DNA of 64,000 bases. It comes from WTFY01 sp011523795 (GTDB lineage Bacteria > Pseudomonadota > Gammaproteobacteria > UBA4575). Positions 44,942 through 53,751 of the stretch are shown here, in pieces. Under the pieces are notes generated by a model. That model saw nothing but the letters and a program-made list of their open reading frames with translations. It had not been told where the DNA came from and made no database searches. The stretch lies in assembly GCA_965207475.1 (NCBI GenBank), contig OZ242278.1:124001-188000 (forward strand), written 5' to 3'. A program made the translations under genes and the position numbers. The first letter of the stretch is position 1. Each line of letters starts with the position of its first letter.

Positions 44942-45343
44942 ATGGGAAAAGTATGGATAGGAAGCTCAGCACTGACTCTACTTGGAATCGGTGCAGGAGG
45001 AGCTCTAGGTTCAATTCTCAGGTATCTGATACAGTCGCAGAGTGTTTATTGGTTGGGTGATGAATTCCCTTATGGCACTTTGATTGTAAATATAACTGGA
45101 TCGTTTTTGATTGGCTTCCTTTTCGTTACGCTGTCAGACCGCTATTTCGTATCTGTAGAGGTCAGGCTCATGGTCATGGCTGGATTGCTTGGCGGGTTTA
45201 CTACATTTTCTGCATTTTCACTTGAGACTCTGAAGTTAATGCAACAGGGCAGCTTATTGAGTGCTGTGAGCAATGTATTTCTAAGCGTAGTCGCATGTAT
45301 TGCAGCGTGTTATTTGGGTGTAGCTTTGGCACGTAACCTATGA
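44942..45343 (+). CDS. crcB: Fluoride ion channel CrcB/Fluc
   Basis: Small dual-topology fluoride exporter. The 133-residue protein has four membrane helices, GAGGALGSILRY (17-28), the pore asparagine N50 in VNITGSFLIG, and GGFTTFSAFSLE (84-95) with the phenylalanine-box and sodium-site residues. A single copy is seen, implying a homodimer. No fluoride riboswitch consensus was found in the 158-base upstream gap. It precedes serS by 18 bases, as in many gammas. Confidence 0.95.
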   Translation: MGKVWIGSSALTLLGIGAGGALGSILRYLIQSQSVYWLGDEFPYGTLIVNITGSFLIGFLFVTLSDRYFVSVEVRLMVMAGLLGGFTTFSAFSLETLKLMQQGSLLSAVSNVFLSVVACIAACYLGVALARNL

Positions 45344-45361
45344 TGACAGGATTATTGTGTC

Positions 45362-46642
45362 ATGCTTGACCCAAAGCTATTACGTACAAAACTTGATGAA
45401 GTTGCGATGCTGCTAGGCCGTCGTGGTATCAAAATTGATAAGGACTGGTATCACTCTAAGGAACGACTACGTAAGCAATTGCAGGCTACAACAGAGAACC
45501 AGCAAAATCAGCGAAACAAGCGTTCCAAATTGATTGCCCATGCCAAATCATCAGGAAAAGACATTGCCGAGATGCTTGATGAAATGGCAAAAATCACTGA
45601 TGAGCTAAAGGTGAATCAGACCAAGCTAGAGGGTTTAAAGAGGGAAATTCATGCATGGAATTTGGAGTTGCCTAATATCCCTCATGACTCAGTTCCGGAT
45701 GGGTCAACTGATTCAGATAATATTGAGATAAAAAAGTGGGGGACTATTCCGAAGTTTGATTTTGAAGTCCTGGATCACGTGAGCATAGGCGAGCGTTTAG
45801 GTGGCTTGGACTTTAAGCTGGCTGCCAAGGTTGCAGGCAGCCGGTTTGTCACTATGCATGGCCAAATTGCTAAACTCCACCGTGCTTTGATCCAGTTTAT
45901 GTTGAATACGCATGTTTCCGAACACGGATACAAGGAGATCTATGTTCCCTATATTGTCAATGATCAGAGCTTGATATGCACGGGACAGCTTCCAAAGTTT
46001 GGAGATGATCTTTTCAAACTAGATACTTCTGTTCAGCAATTCTTGATTCCCACAGCAGAAGTTCCTGTCACAAACCTATGGCGTGATTACATTGCCAATG
46101 AAGAAGAATTGCCAGTGAAATTTGTCTGCCATACACCTTGTTTTCGGTCAGAAGCAGGATCTTACGGGAAAGATACACGCGGAATGATTCGCCAACATCA
46201 ATTTGAAAAGGTAGAACTCGTTCAGCTTGTGAAACCAGAAGCATCTTGGCGTGCATTGGAGTCATTGACAAATCATGCTGAGAAAATACTACAACTGTTA
46301 GAACTGCCATATCGTGTAGTGACATTATGCACTGGTGATCTGGGGTTTGCTTCTGCCAAGACTTATGACATTGAAGTATGGCTGCCAAGCAAGAATGCGT
46401 ATTGTGAAATTTCCTCATGCAGTAATTTTCTCGATTTTCAAACCAGGAGACTAAAAGCTCGCTGGAAGAACAGTGTGAACGGAAACACCGAGTTTTTGCA
46501 CACATTGAATGGTTCAGGGCTAGCAGCGGGTAGGACACTGGCAGCCATTTTAGAGAACTGCCAAGACCGATCTTCGGGTATTCGTATACCCAGCGTGTTG
46601 CAACCATATGTGAATGGGCTTGATGTAATTTCACCCGGCTAG
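45362..46642 (+). CDS. serS: Seryl-tRNA synthetase
   Basis: Class II aminoacyl-tRNA synthetase charging tRNA-Ser. The 426 residues contain the N-terminal coiled-coil arm (about 30-100; QNQRNKRSKLI and KVNQTKLEGLKRE), motif 2 (CFRSEAGSYGKDTRGMIRQH), a substrate loop TAEVPVTN, and motif 3 (LNGSGLAAGRTLAAILEN). Length matches E. coli SerS (430). It follows crcB and precedes a MOSC protein by 19 bases. One cognate tRNA-Ser gene is in the same window. Confidence 0.97.
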   Translation: MLDPKLLRTKLDEVAMLLGRRGIKIDKDWYHSKERLRKQLQATTENQQNQRNKRSKLIAHAKSSGKDIAEMLDEMAKITDELKVNQTKLEGLKREIHAWNLELPNIPHDSVPDGSTDSDNIEIKKWGTIPKFDFEVLDHVSIGERLGGLDFKLAAKVAGSRFVTMHGQIAKLHRALIQFMLNTHVSEHGYKEIYVPYIVNDQSLICTGQLPKFGDDLFKLDTSVQQFLIPTAEVPVTNLWRDYIANEEELPVKFVCHTPCFRSEAGSYGKDTRGMIRQHQFEKVELVQLVKPEASWRALESLTNHAEKILQLLELPYRVVTLCTGDLGFASAKTYDIEVWLPSKNAYCEISSCSNFLDFQTRRLKARWKNSVNGNTEFLHTLNGSGLAAGRTLAAILENCQDRSSGIRIPSVLQPYVNGLDVISPG

Positions 46643-46661
46643 ATGCCCCGGAGGTGGCAAT

Positions 46662-47147
46662 ATGCCTCAAAGCTCAAAGTTTAAAAAATATTTCCCCAGG
46701 CATGGGAAGATTGAGTGGATTGGTATCCGAGGTCCTTCAGATGAGCAAATTACGAGCGTGTCTTCTGCAGAGTTAGTACGTGACCTAGGAATAGTAGGGG
46801 ACAAGGAGTGTTCGAACCCAGGCAGCAACAGGCAAGTAACCTTGGTACAACATGAGTACTTTGCTGTGATTGCATCATTTCTAGGAGGAAAAAGTGTTAC
46901 CCCATATCATCTCAGGAGGAATATAGTTGTTTCTGGCTTGAATCTTGCTGTACTCAGTGGCTATAAAGTTGGAATTAATGAAGTAGTTATCCAGGTAACA
47001 GGAAACTGTGCGCCTTGTGCAAAGCTTGAGCGGACACTTGGGTATGGAGGATATAATGCAGTCTGCAATCATGGTGGTGTTACTGCTGTGGTGCTGAAAG
47101 GAGGGAAGATAGGCACTGGTGACGAGGTCGAGGTATTTGTCGACTGA
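46662..47147 (+). CDS. MOSC domain protein
   Basis: A 161-residue single-domain MOSC protein, the fold found at the C terminus of molybdenum cofactor sulfurases and in YiiM/YuaD. GIVGDKECSNPGSNRQVTLVQHEYF fits the family's DRH-type sulfur/cofactor region, RRNIVVSGLNL is the characteristic RRN-NL block, and NCAPCAKLE carries the conserved cysteine with a second Cys three residues earlier. It probably handles sulfur or Moco adducts, but no substrate is known. A GGAGG site precedes the ATG. Confidence 0.9.
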   Translation: MPQSSKFKKYFPRHGKIEWIGIRGPSDEQITSVSSAELVRDLGIVGDKECSNPGSNRQVTLVQHEYFAVIASFLGGKSVTPYHLRRNIVVSGLNLAVLSGYKVGINEVVIQVTGNCAPCAKLERTLGYGGYNAVCNHGGVTAVVLKGGKIGTGDEVEVFVD

Positions 47148-47199
47148 AACCTCTTGATTGACCAATCCTGCAGTGCTCATGGCCAGGGTACCGTCAAAC

Positions 47200-47586
47200 C
47201 TAGCCTGTGTGCTTTGAGTGCAAATATGTCGCCATTACAAGGAACCATGAAACGATCAGAGTGATGCCACCAAGTGGAGTGACATTCCCGAACCATGCGA
47301 TGCCTGTTAGGCTCATCATATAGAGGCTACCACAGAAAAAGACCATTCCAGTCAGCATGACTGCAGCAGCTAATTCTAGCAGCTTGCTTCCATGGCGCTG
47401 ATTGAGCATCATGCCAACTATGATCAGACTTAATGCGTGGTAAAGGTGATAGTCAATTGCAGTCTGGAAATTTAGGTACCTTGTTTCTTGCCAAGAATTC
47501 TTCAGCGAATGAGTGGCGTATGCAGCCAACAGAATCGCCAACGCAGCATTGCCGGACCCAAGCAAGATTGCTAGTCTGTGTATCAT
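47200..47586 (-). CDS. DUF423 membrane protein (YgdD type)
   Basis: A 128-residue integral membrane protein with four helices. The N-terminal GSGNAALAILLAAYATHSL, central TAIDYHLYHALSLI, GMVFFCGSLYM and the closing TPLGGITLIVSWF are signatures of the DUF423 family that includes E. coli YgdD. The function is unknown. It is convergent with the MOSC gene and divergent from yajQ. Confidence 0.92.
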   Translation of the reverse strand: MIHRLAILLGSGNAALAILLAAYATHSLKNSWQETRYLNFQTAIDYHLYHALSLIIVGMMLNQRHGSKLLELAAAVMLTGMVFFCGSLYMMSLTGIAWFGNVTPLGGITLIVSWFLVMATYLHSKHTG

Positions 47587-47637
47587 TATGCAGTCACTAT
47601 AATCTGAACTTTTTGCGGAATCAGGATAAGCATCGAA

Positions 47638-48120
47638 ATGCCTTCATTTGATGCGGTTTCAGAAGTTGATACTCATGAACTGGCCAATGCACTGGATCAG
47701 GCCAACCGTGAAATTTCTAACCGATATGACCTGAAGGGGACTGATGCAAAAGTCATTCACGAGCACTTAACTATACGTATTGAAGCACAGTCTGAATTCC
47801 ATATCGACCAGATCTATGAAATTCTGATTCAGAAAATGTCTAAGCGAGGACTGGATATTAAATGTTTAGTACGTGAACGTGTAGAGGTTGCGAACTTGCG
47901 TGCGCGGCAGTCTTTAGCAGTTCGTCAAGGCATAGACCAGGGGACTGCAAAAAAACTTGCCAAACTCGTCAGAGAGTCAAAGCTCAAGGTCCAAGCCTCT
48001 ATTCAGGGTGAAAAGTTACGTGTTGCCGGGAAGAAACGTGACGACCTCCAGAAGGTTATCGGCATATTCAAAGAAGCTAAGCTGGATATTCCGCTGCAGT
48101 TTGAAAATTTTAGGGATTAA
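47638..48120 (+). CDS. yajQ: YajQ family nucleotide-binding protein
   Basis: A 160-residue cytoplasmic protein of the YajQ family, some of whose members bind c-di-GMP or nucleotides. MPSFDAVSEVD at the N terminus, NRYDLKGTD, QIYEILIQKMSKRGLD and the C-terminal DIPLQFENFRD are all characteristic. Two RRM-like folds are expected. A single free-standing gene with the start ATG at 47638 directly giving the conserved N terminus. Confidence 0.95.
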   Translation: MPSFDAVSEVDTHELANALDQANREISNRYDLKGTDAKVIHEHLTIRIEAQSEFHIDQIYEILIQKMSKRGLDIKCLVRERVEVANLRARQSLAVRQGIDQGTAKKLAKLVRESKLKVQASIQGEKLRVAGKKRDDLQKVIGIFKEAKLDIPLQFENFRD

Positions 48121-48180
48121 TTGAATTGCATGGTAGGCAGGCATGTGCGAGATGCATATTGCCTTCATGTGCACTTAAGA

Positions 48181-48360
48181 TCAAATAAGCCAAATTAATC
48201 CAATCACGAGTATTGACACCAGGCCGATGGGTAGCAAGAAGGCTAGCCAGTCATCAAGTTTGGCTTTCGGACTATTTTTCTGCCAGTACTTGACAGCAGG
48301 AAATATGAAGATGATCAGTCCAATGACCAGCGCGGCATATCCTAATTTTAGCCAGTCCAT
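48181..48360 (-). CDS. 59-residue membrane protein after the BI-1 gene
   Basis: A short frame read from the ATG at 48360 to the TGA at 48181-48183. The product has two hydrophobic helices (about residues 8-24 and 40-58) separated by a charged loop (KYWQKNSPKAKLDDW). It starts 11 bases after the stop of the BI-1/YccA-like gene on the same strand, so it is probably the second gene of that unit. No family is recognised. The two-helix layout with a WQKNSP-type loop is protein-like rather than random, but no strong ribosome site is visible. Confidence 0.55.
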   Translation of the reverse strand: MDWLKLGYAALVIGLIIFIFPAVKYWQKNSPKAKLDDWLAFLLPIGLVSILVIGLIWLI

Positions 48361-48371
48361 TAGTCTTGAAT

Positions 48372-49070
48372 TTAGTCATTGCTAGCAAAGCCTAATAGAT
48401 GCAATAAGGCAATAAAGATATTGTATATGCTCAAATAGATTGAAGTAGTAGCAATAATATAATTGGTCACACCACCATTGATTATCCGGCTCGTGTCAAA
48501 CAGGATGAAGCCACTGAAAATAAGGATTACAGCAGCGTTGATTGCTAGCCAGAGACCAGGCATATTCAAAAATATACCAGCAAGGGAGGCGAGCAATACA
48601 ACGATCAATCCTGCAAACAAAAAACCGCCCAGGAAACTGAAATCACGCTGTGTAATTAATGCATAGGCTGAGAGTCCCAAGAATATAATTGCAGTTCCAC
48701 CCATGGAGGTTGCTATTACTTCTGATCCATATGCCATGTTTAAGTAATGGTTAAGTATGGGTCCCAGTCCAAAACCAAGTAAGCCAGTAAAAGCAAATAC
48801 CACTCCTATTCCTGCTGCAGAGTTGGCAGTTCGGGGCAGAACAAACCATACCAACAACAATGCTGCAACTGAGCAGGCTAAGCTAGTTCCGTGACCAACA
48901 TTGAGTATCGTGGATACCATAGCCATTAGAGCACTGAAGATTAGTGTTGCTGATAAGAGTGCATATGTGTTGCGAAGAACTTTATTTGCTGACAATGCGC
49001 TGGCACGGGGTGTGCTTGATGCATGAAGTCTTGGGTTGTCCATGGCAGATTGCTCGCTTGAGTTAATCAA
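48372..49070 (-). CDS. yccA: BI-1/YccA family membrane protein
   Basis: A 232-residue Bax inhibitor-1 superfamily protein with seven predicted helices. An N-terminal cytoplasmic tail (about 1-33) precedes LRNTYALLSATLIFSALMAM; FDTSRIINGG near residue 190 contains the conserved aspartate of the family. E. coli YccA modulates FtsH, and others act as pH-sensitive calcium leak channels; which applies here is unknown. The start may be at 49070 or the internal ATG nine codons later (MDNPRL). A 59-residue membrane protein gene follows. Confidence 0.9.
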   Translation of the reverse strand: MINSSEQSAMDNPRLHASSTPRASALSANKVLRNTYALLSATLIFSALMAMVSTILNVGHGTSLACSVAALLLVWFVLPRTANSAAGIGVVFAFTGLLGFGLGPILNHYLNMAYGSEVIATSMGGTAIIFLGLSAYALITQRDFSFLGGFLFAGLIVVLLASLAGIFLNMPGLWLAINAAVILIFSGFILFDTSRIINGGVTNYIIATTSIYLSIYNIFIALLHLLGFASND

Positions 49071-49753
49071 TTACTACTAACATAAAGGTATTTTAAATAA
49101 ATTCAAGTAGTCTTCATCAAATTTAGACAATGCTGTTGGTGGTCTCCACAAAAATTAGTCCAAATATTTGCGAACTGCCATGATTAGGCCCCTGTAGAGG
49201 GGGAGGAAGTATGGCACCCAAGCTTTATTTAATAGAGGGAGCGAGCTGTGACATCGTCAAGGTGTACGAAAGTAGTTCATTGATAGGCTGCTTATGTCGC
49301 AAGATAGGGATATTGTACGCGGCACTCTATTATCGAAAAAAGGATTACGGTGAGCTAGTGCTGAACCAGGCAAAGAAATTCAAGCAGTTGCGATAAGAAA
49401 GAGAATATTACAGGAGCTGCAGCGGAGATGAGTTTGCTCGGATGTTAGCTGCAAGTCGGATAAGCAGCATTGCATTTGCTGCTAGTCCTAGAGTAGGCCT
49501 ATTTTCAGTTGTGCTCGAGTTTCATGTAATGCTCAGGCGGGAATTTGGTCCATGTAAGCTACTAGTGATCCGGCAGGTATATGATGCAGCGAATCACCAT
49601 CAGCAGTTGAGAGGGGAGTTTCAAGTACTCACGGCGGCTGACGTATGTTTGCGAGTTGTAGTTACCCGTGCAAATCAATTGTGTGCCGAGGAGGCAGTGG
49701 AGGCCTAGAGCAAATTCGATATGGTGCTAGAAAGGGTTTAGTCTTTGTTTGTA
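49071..49753 (+). other. Gene-poor region with one tentative small ORF
   Basis: About 680 bases between the BI-1 gene and a leftward lipoprotein gene. A 61-codon frame at 49211-49396 has a GGAGGAAG ribosome-like site just ahead of its ATG and a lysine-rich end, but no recognisable feature. A second frame at 49442-49708 has no ribosome site and looks random. Neither is firmly supported. Confidence 0.35.
49211..49396 (+). CDS. Tentative 61-residue hypothetical protein
   Basis: A short frame preceded by GGGGGAGGAAG immediately before the ATG, the strongest ribosome-like signal in this gap. The product has three cysteines in the first half, a tyrosine-rich middle (LYYRKKDYG) and a basic end. No family or structure is recognised and there are no partners on this strand. 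The call rests on the ribosome site alone. Confidence 0.3.
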   Translation: MAPKLYLIEGASCDIVKVYESSSLIGCLCRKIGILYAALYYRKKDYGELVLNQAKKFKQLR

Positions 49754-50107
49754 CTATTTTAATTTTTCTTTACAGGTATCTGTCACGGTTTTCCAACAGC
49801 AGTGATAAGTCCAGCCTGGACCGCTTGTATTTGATTCATTGGCAAGAATTTGTTCATTCTTTTTAGGGTTAGCAGGCATTCCGCCATTACCTTCAAAGTT
49901 AAGTAGCTTGGCCTTGTCCAATACCGTGGACCTGCAAAGTGATATGCCTCGAACAACCCCCAAGTATTGCTCTTCTCCTTCAGGCGTATAGAAATATACA
50001 TTCATTTCTTCCTGTTCAAGCGTTCTTTGAAGGACTTCGCATCCGGTGATTGTAGTAGTTAACAGCAAAATTACTGCAGAATACTTTAGTAAACTTGTTC
50101 GTAGCAT
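49754..50107 (-). CDS. Putative lipoprotein
   Basis: A 117-residue exported protein with a basic N terminus, hydrophobic core and lipobox TITGC, lipidated cysteine C23. The mature part is polar, contains YFYTPEGEEQYLG, and four further cysteines, three of them near the C terminus (HCCWKTVTDTC), which may form disulfides. The aspartate rule suggests outer-membrane targeting because residue +2 is Glu. No family is recognised, and the neighbours give no hint. Confidence 0.65.
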   Translation of the reverse strand: MLRTSLLKYSAVILLLTTTITGCEVLQRTLEQEEMNVYFYTPEGEEQYLGVVRGISLCRSTVLDKAKLLNFEGNGGMPANPKKNEQILANESNTSGPGWTYHCCWKTVTDTCKEKLK

Positions 50108-50345
50108 ACCAAACCCCTTGCCTTAGATTGTCATGTGTGCTGAGTGTCTTACAGGTGGTAATTGCAAGAATTTGAAAGGCGAACTAATTTCAATATACAT
50201 CTCACTTGAAGAAAAAAAACAAAAATCTGCTCTTTGATAGTCTTCGCCAAATTGAGCATGATTAAAATATATTTAATATTAAAAAATCATATCTTACAGT
50301 ATTCGGAAGTGCATCAAAAATATCATAGTTTTATAAGAATTTTAA

Positions 50346-50609
50346 ATGAAATTTAAAACAGTTTTTATCAGGCAAAGTGAATTTTGTACTGAGGTTTCAT
50401 TGGTTGGAGGGTATTTAAGTATGCCAATCGACCGTTCGGAGATAAATTCAAAAATTTGTAAAGCATTTTTTAGTGAAGAGGAATTAAGTACGCCACTTGA
50501 TTTTTGCAAAAATAGAAATGATGCGTGGAAGTTAATCCATAAACTGGAAAAGCGTGGCCATCAGGTATTTACGAAACAGTTTCCACCAGTATATTGCAAA
50601 ATTGACTAG
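50346..50609 (+). CDS. Hypothetical 87-residue protein
   Basis: An ORF in unusually AT-rich DNA. The product is soluble, with charged helical stretches (NRNDAWKLIHKLEKRGHQVF) and four cysteines. No ribosome site is visible and no family is recognised. It could be a recently acquired gene or a chance frame; the codon use is more AT-rich than that of the housekeeping genes around it. Confidence 0.4.
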   Translation: MKFKTVFIRQSEFCTEVSLVGGYLSMPIDRSEINSKICKAFFSEEELSTPLDFCKNRNDAWKLIHKLEKRGHQVFTKQFPPVYCKID

Positions 50610-51037
50610 AATATTGACTGTACAGGCAGTGGCTTTAATGAGGCCGTTTGTAAGGCCGCATTAGCATTGATTGAACAATCAGAAGCCGAAGCCGATAAGT
50701 AGCTTGGCAAAACTGCATTCAGACGATGAGACGTCTCCACCACGCCACACGTTTCATCGTCATACTTCTTCATTACTACATGGGCTTCCATTAGGACCGG
50801 GTCTTCCGTGCTGACTTCGACTTTCAGTACCTTCAGGCATCCTCTGGCTACAGTCTAGAAAACCTGGTACATGAGTGTTAATTGCCGCCTTGGCATACTT
50901 GTCCATACGGTTGATCAGATTTGACTCGTGACTGTTTAAACGCGCTACCATCTCCAATTCCTCGGCCATGACATTGGAAAAAGCATATTCCACAATGCCC
51001 GTTATCTTGTAGGCTGAGGATGTGTTAACAGTTATTC
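50606..51037 (-). pseudogene. Possible frameshifted gene remnant
   Basis: Two overlapping leftward reading frames look like parts of one protein split by a frameshift near 50830. The first frame, open from about 51037 to 50760, encodes a helical stretch (for example GIVEYAFSNVMAEELEMVAR). The second, open from about 50860 to 50606, continues with VLKVEVSTEDPVLMEAHVVM. Both segments have a protein-like amphipathic pattern, but no family is recognised and neither alone makes a normal gene. The exact shift point is not fixed. Confidence 0.3.
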
Positions 51038-51736
51038 AGTCAGATTCAGCAATCCGACTGTGTTCTGTGGTTTTCCCGGTTGCATCCAGTATGACAAGTG
51101 AGGTATCAGGTCAAGCTGGAACTACTGAATAGAGAGTTGTTGTCCTTGGTGTAGCTGAATTCTGGTGTCAGTACTGTAGCCATTGAACTAGTCATTCTCA
51201 AGGCGTTGTGGATGAACTGCTAAATGGATTGAAAATGCCATTATTCATTGAGTATCTAGTAGACAAAAAATGATTTCAGAATCGGCAGATGTTTGCATTG
51301 GCCTTAACAATTTTGCAAGGGAAAACTGCATAAGGAGCATGTACATGTCTACCCCGTCACGCAAGTGTGAATAAAGTTAGTAATGTAAACAATATCAGGC
51401 GTAAGTAGAAAGTTTCACAGCATGTTGCTATCAGCATCGGGGCAATATTTTGCAGCATCACATAAGGTAAATCTCGGTATTAACTTAATGTGTGTGTTGT
51501 TGTAATGAAGGACAGGATATCAATTGCAAGTGAATCTAATTTGAACGTTTGTGTGTATCGGTTCGATTGCCACAGAAACTACAATTTAATTGATAAAAAC
51601 ATAAGTAATAATGATGAGGACTTACCCAATAGTAATGGAAAATATATCTATAATAGAATAGACTACCCAAAACAGTGCTAGTCCAAATTGAATGTATCAA
51701 CCAAGGGCAAGCACAGACTAAAAAACTAATGAGTAG
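51038..51736 (+). other. Intergenic region upstream of the symporter
   Basis: About 700 bases without a supported gene. A 63-codon frame at 51490-51681 is asparagine-rich and looks like chance translation of AT-rich DNA. The symporter promoter should lie in the last part; no consensus hexamers were fixed. Confidence 0.35.
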
Positions 51737-51764
51737 TTGCTAGCCGCAGCTAGTTAACTAGCAA
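51737..51764 (+). promoter_or_regulatory. Inverted repeat upstream of the symporter gene
   Basis: TTGCTAG at 51737-51743 is perfectly mirrored by CTAGCAA at 51758-51764 with a 14-base spacer that contains a further GCTAG copy. It ends 30 bases before the symporter start codon, downstream of where a promoter would be expected, so it could be an operator or an RNA stem in the leader. The role is inferred. Confidence 0.35.
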
Positions 51765-51794
51765 AATGCCAACCATTGCACGGGAGGAGGCATT

Positions 51795-53288
51795 ATGGAT
51801 AAGTCGGTCTTAGTTGCATCTGAGGGTTTGACTGCCGGTCTGGGATTTTCCTTGATGATTGGGTTTGGTCTGTTATTCCTCATACTCGCATTTATAATCA
51901 AACACGGCCTTATCAAATCGACGCATGATTTCATCATATCAAACCGAAAGGTTGGTCTTGGCTTCGGGGTAGGAGCAGTCATCTCGGTTTGGACATGGGC
52001 CATGGCAGTTATGATGAGTTCTGCGATGACTTATCAATGGGGGCTATCTGGACTTTTCTGGTTCGTAGTGCCAAATGGTTTCGCAATTATGGCTATGGTG
52101 CCGTTGGCCAGGATTCTGAGAAGAAAAATGCCAGAAGGCTATACCATCAGCCAATTTGCTCACACTAGATTCGGCGGGTCGAAAGCTGCATCTATAGTTG
52201 TCACAATTGCGATGATTTTCGGAATTCTTCTGGAAACTCTCATCAATATAAAAGGTACATCTGTTGTGATGTCAACAGTGTTCCCCATAGATTGGCAAAC
52301 AGTTGTGATTTTGACGGTAGTAGTTGTTATGACCTATGTTTTCTTTGGAGGGCTATGGACTAGTGTGATGACAGGGACTTTCAATACCTGGATGATTACT
52401 ACACCCGCAGCTATTGTAGTTGTAGCTGTCTATGCCCATATAAGTGGTGGTGCAACTGCTGTATTTGAAGCTGTAAGAGCTGCAGACCCCACCAATTTAT
52501 CAGTATTTGAAGCTGATGCAGCAGCTGGCTTTGGAATTACTCTGGCATTCGGCTTGCTTGCAGCAGTCGTGGCAGATCAGACCTTTTGGCAGAAAGTGTG
52601 GGCCGTACGTAAAGAACAAGTTACAAGGACATTCTTGTGGGGCGGTGCGCTCTTCTATCCGATCCCAATATGTTTGGGTATGCTAGGGCTTGCTGGCTTA
52701 GCATTTGGCCTGACTCCTGAAGAGCTGGGAGGAGATATAGTTGCAGTTGGACCGTATATGGTGTCGCATATTGGTCTGCCCCTGATTCTAATTCTGACCT
52801 ATGTACTGGTGATATTAGCAGCGTGCTATTCGACAATTGATGGAGCAGCGTCTGCATTGTCTTCCATTATTGCGATAGATATCGTTAAACGGTTTGCAAC
52901 AGGTACGCGTGAGAAAACCTTGTTCTATATCACAAGATTCGGAATGATCTTGGGTGGTGTGATCTCGGGTATTATTGTGCTATCAGGAGTCGATTTCACT
53001 ACGCTGGTTCTAACAACCTATGCATTGAAGACATCAATACTCTTGCCACTAATACTTGCGATTGTTTGGAGAAGAACCAATACCGCTGGTTTTGTTCTAG
53101 GAATAGTTTTAGCGATTGTGATTGGTATGCCGCTTCGACATTTGTATGGAGAGATGGTAGGTACATTTTCAATATTGGCTATCAGTGCAGGAATCGTAGT
53201 GATTGCAGGATTGTTTAGCCGAGAAGAATTTGATATGGACAAGTTGCTAGAAGCTCACAAAGATGAACTCGCACATAAGGCAACATGA
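51795..53288 (+). CDS. Sodium:solute symporter family transporter
   Basis: A 497-residue SSS-family (TC 2.A.21) transporter with about 13 helices, in the branch that contains urea/polyamine-type (DUR3-like) carriers. Family features include the N-terminal helix after residue 15, DFIISNRKVGLGFGVGAVISVWTWA, the central GFGITLAFGLLAAVVADQTFWQKVWA and CYSTIDGAASALSSI. A strong GGAGGAGG ribosome site lies five bases before the ATG at 51795. A small membrane protein gene and two flavin monooxygenase genes follow, suggesting it imports their substrate. The solute is not known. Confidence 0.88.
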   Translation: MDKSVLVASEGLTAGLGFSLMIGFGLLFLILAFIIKHGLIKSTHDFIISNRKVGLGFGVGAVISVWTWAMAVMMSSAMTYQWGLSGLFWFVVPNGFAIMAMVPLARILRRKMPEGYTISQFAHTRFGGSKAASIVVTIAMIFGILLETLINIKGTSVVMSTVFPIDWQTVVILTVVVVMTYVFFGGLWTSVMTGTFNTWMITTPAAIVVVAVYAHISGGATAVFEAVRAADPTNLSVFEADAAAGFGITLAFGLLAAVVADQTFWQKVWAVRKEQVTRTFLWGGALFYPIPICLGMLGLAGLAFGLTPEELGGDIVAVGPYMVSHIGLPLILILTYVLVILAACYSTIDGAASALSSIIAIDIVKRFATGTREKTLFYITRFGMILGGVISGIIVLSGVDFTTLVLTTYALKTSILLPLILAIVWRRTNTAGFVLGIVLAIVIGMPLRHLYGEMVGTFSILAISAGIVVIAGLFSREEFDMDKLLEAHKDELAHKAT

Positions 53289-53331
53289 TTTTTCAACTAT
53301 ATTCGCTTGGAAATCAAATGAGAGGTGAACT

Positions 53332-53643
53332 ATGTCAGGGTTATTTATATTTTTCTTAATAATTGGAGCGGTTGCTACAATCCTATATGCAGCGGGATAC
53401 GCCACGGGAATTAAGCAATCTTTTACTGACGTTGAAGAAGACAAGGAAATCACGGAGTATAAGGACAGTGCTTACACAGTGACTATTGCGCTCGCAGTTA
53501 TCGCATCGGCAGTGATTATCGCTTTGGTAGGCGTCAACCCGATATTCGTCTACGCAGGGCCGATTTTAGCGGTAGTGACAACCTTTATGGTAGGTTTTGC
53601 GTTCTTTTATGAGCGCATGATGCGAGCATCGGGAAATTACTAA
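53332..53643 (+). CDS. Small membrane protein paired with the symporter
   Basis: A 103-residue protein with three hydrophobic segments (about residues 3-22, 48-66 and 72-92) and an acidic loop (TDVEEDKEITEYKD) between the first two. It starts 43 bases after the symporter stop with GAGGTG before the ATG, and a strong terminator follows it. The arrangement suggests a small accessory subunit of the transporter. No family is recognised with confidence. Confidence 0.75.
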   Translation: MSGLFIFFLIIGAVATILYAAGYATGIKQSFTDVEEDKEITEYKDSAYTVTIALAVIASAVIIALVGVNPIFVYAGPILAVVTTFMVGFAFFYERMMRASGNY

Positions 53644-53666
53644 ACCTTCTACTTCTATTTTTCTTA

Positions 53667-53709
53667 GGGGGCACACAGGTAAACCTGCTTGTGTGCCCCT
53701 TTAATTTTA
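53667..53709 (+). terminator. Rho-independent terminator after the symporter unit
   Basis: A perfect stem of GGGGCACAC paired with GTGTGCCCC, with an inner AGG/CCT pairing in the loop region, is followed by TTTAATTTT. It lies 24 bases after the stop of the small membrane gene and ends the symporter transcript before the monooxygenase genes. Confidence 0.88.
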
Positions 53710-53751
53710 AGATTCATTTTTACTTTTGTGACTGGCAGTGAGTATCAAAGC

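Noticed and set aside
46068..46670. 200-codon open frame antisense to serS
   Set aside because: Lies entirely over conserved synthetase motifs; no ribosome site or recognisable domain.
49442..49708. 88-codon ORF in the gene-poor patch
   Set aside because: No ribosome site and no recognisable segments; next frame overlaps the lipoprotein gene on the other strand.
51490..51681. 63-codon asparagine-rich ORF
   Set aside because: Composition follows AT-rich DNA; no ribosome site or structural feature.
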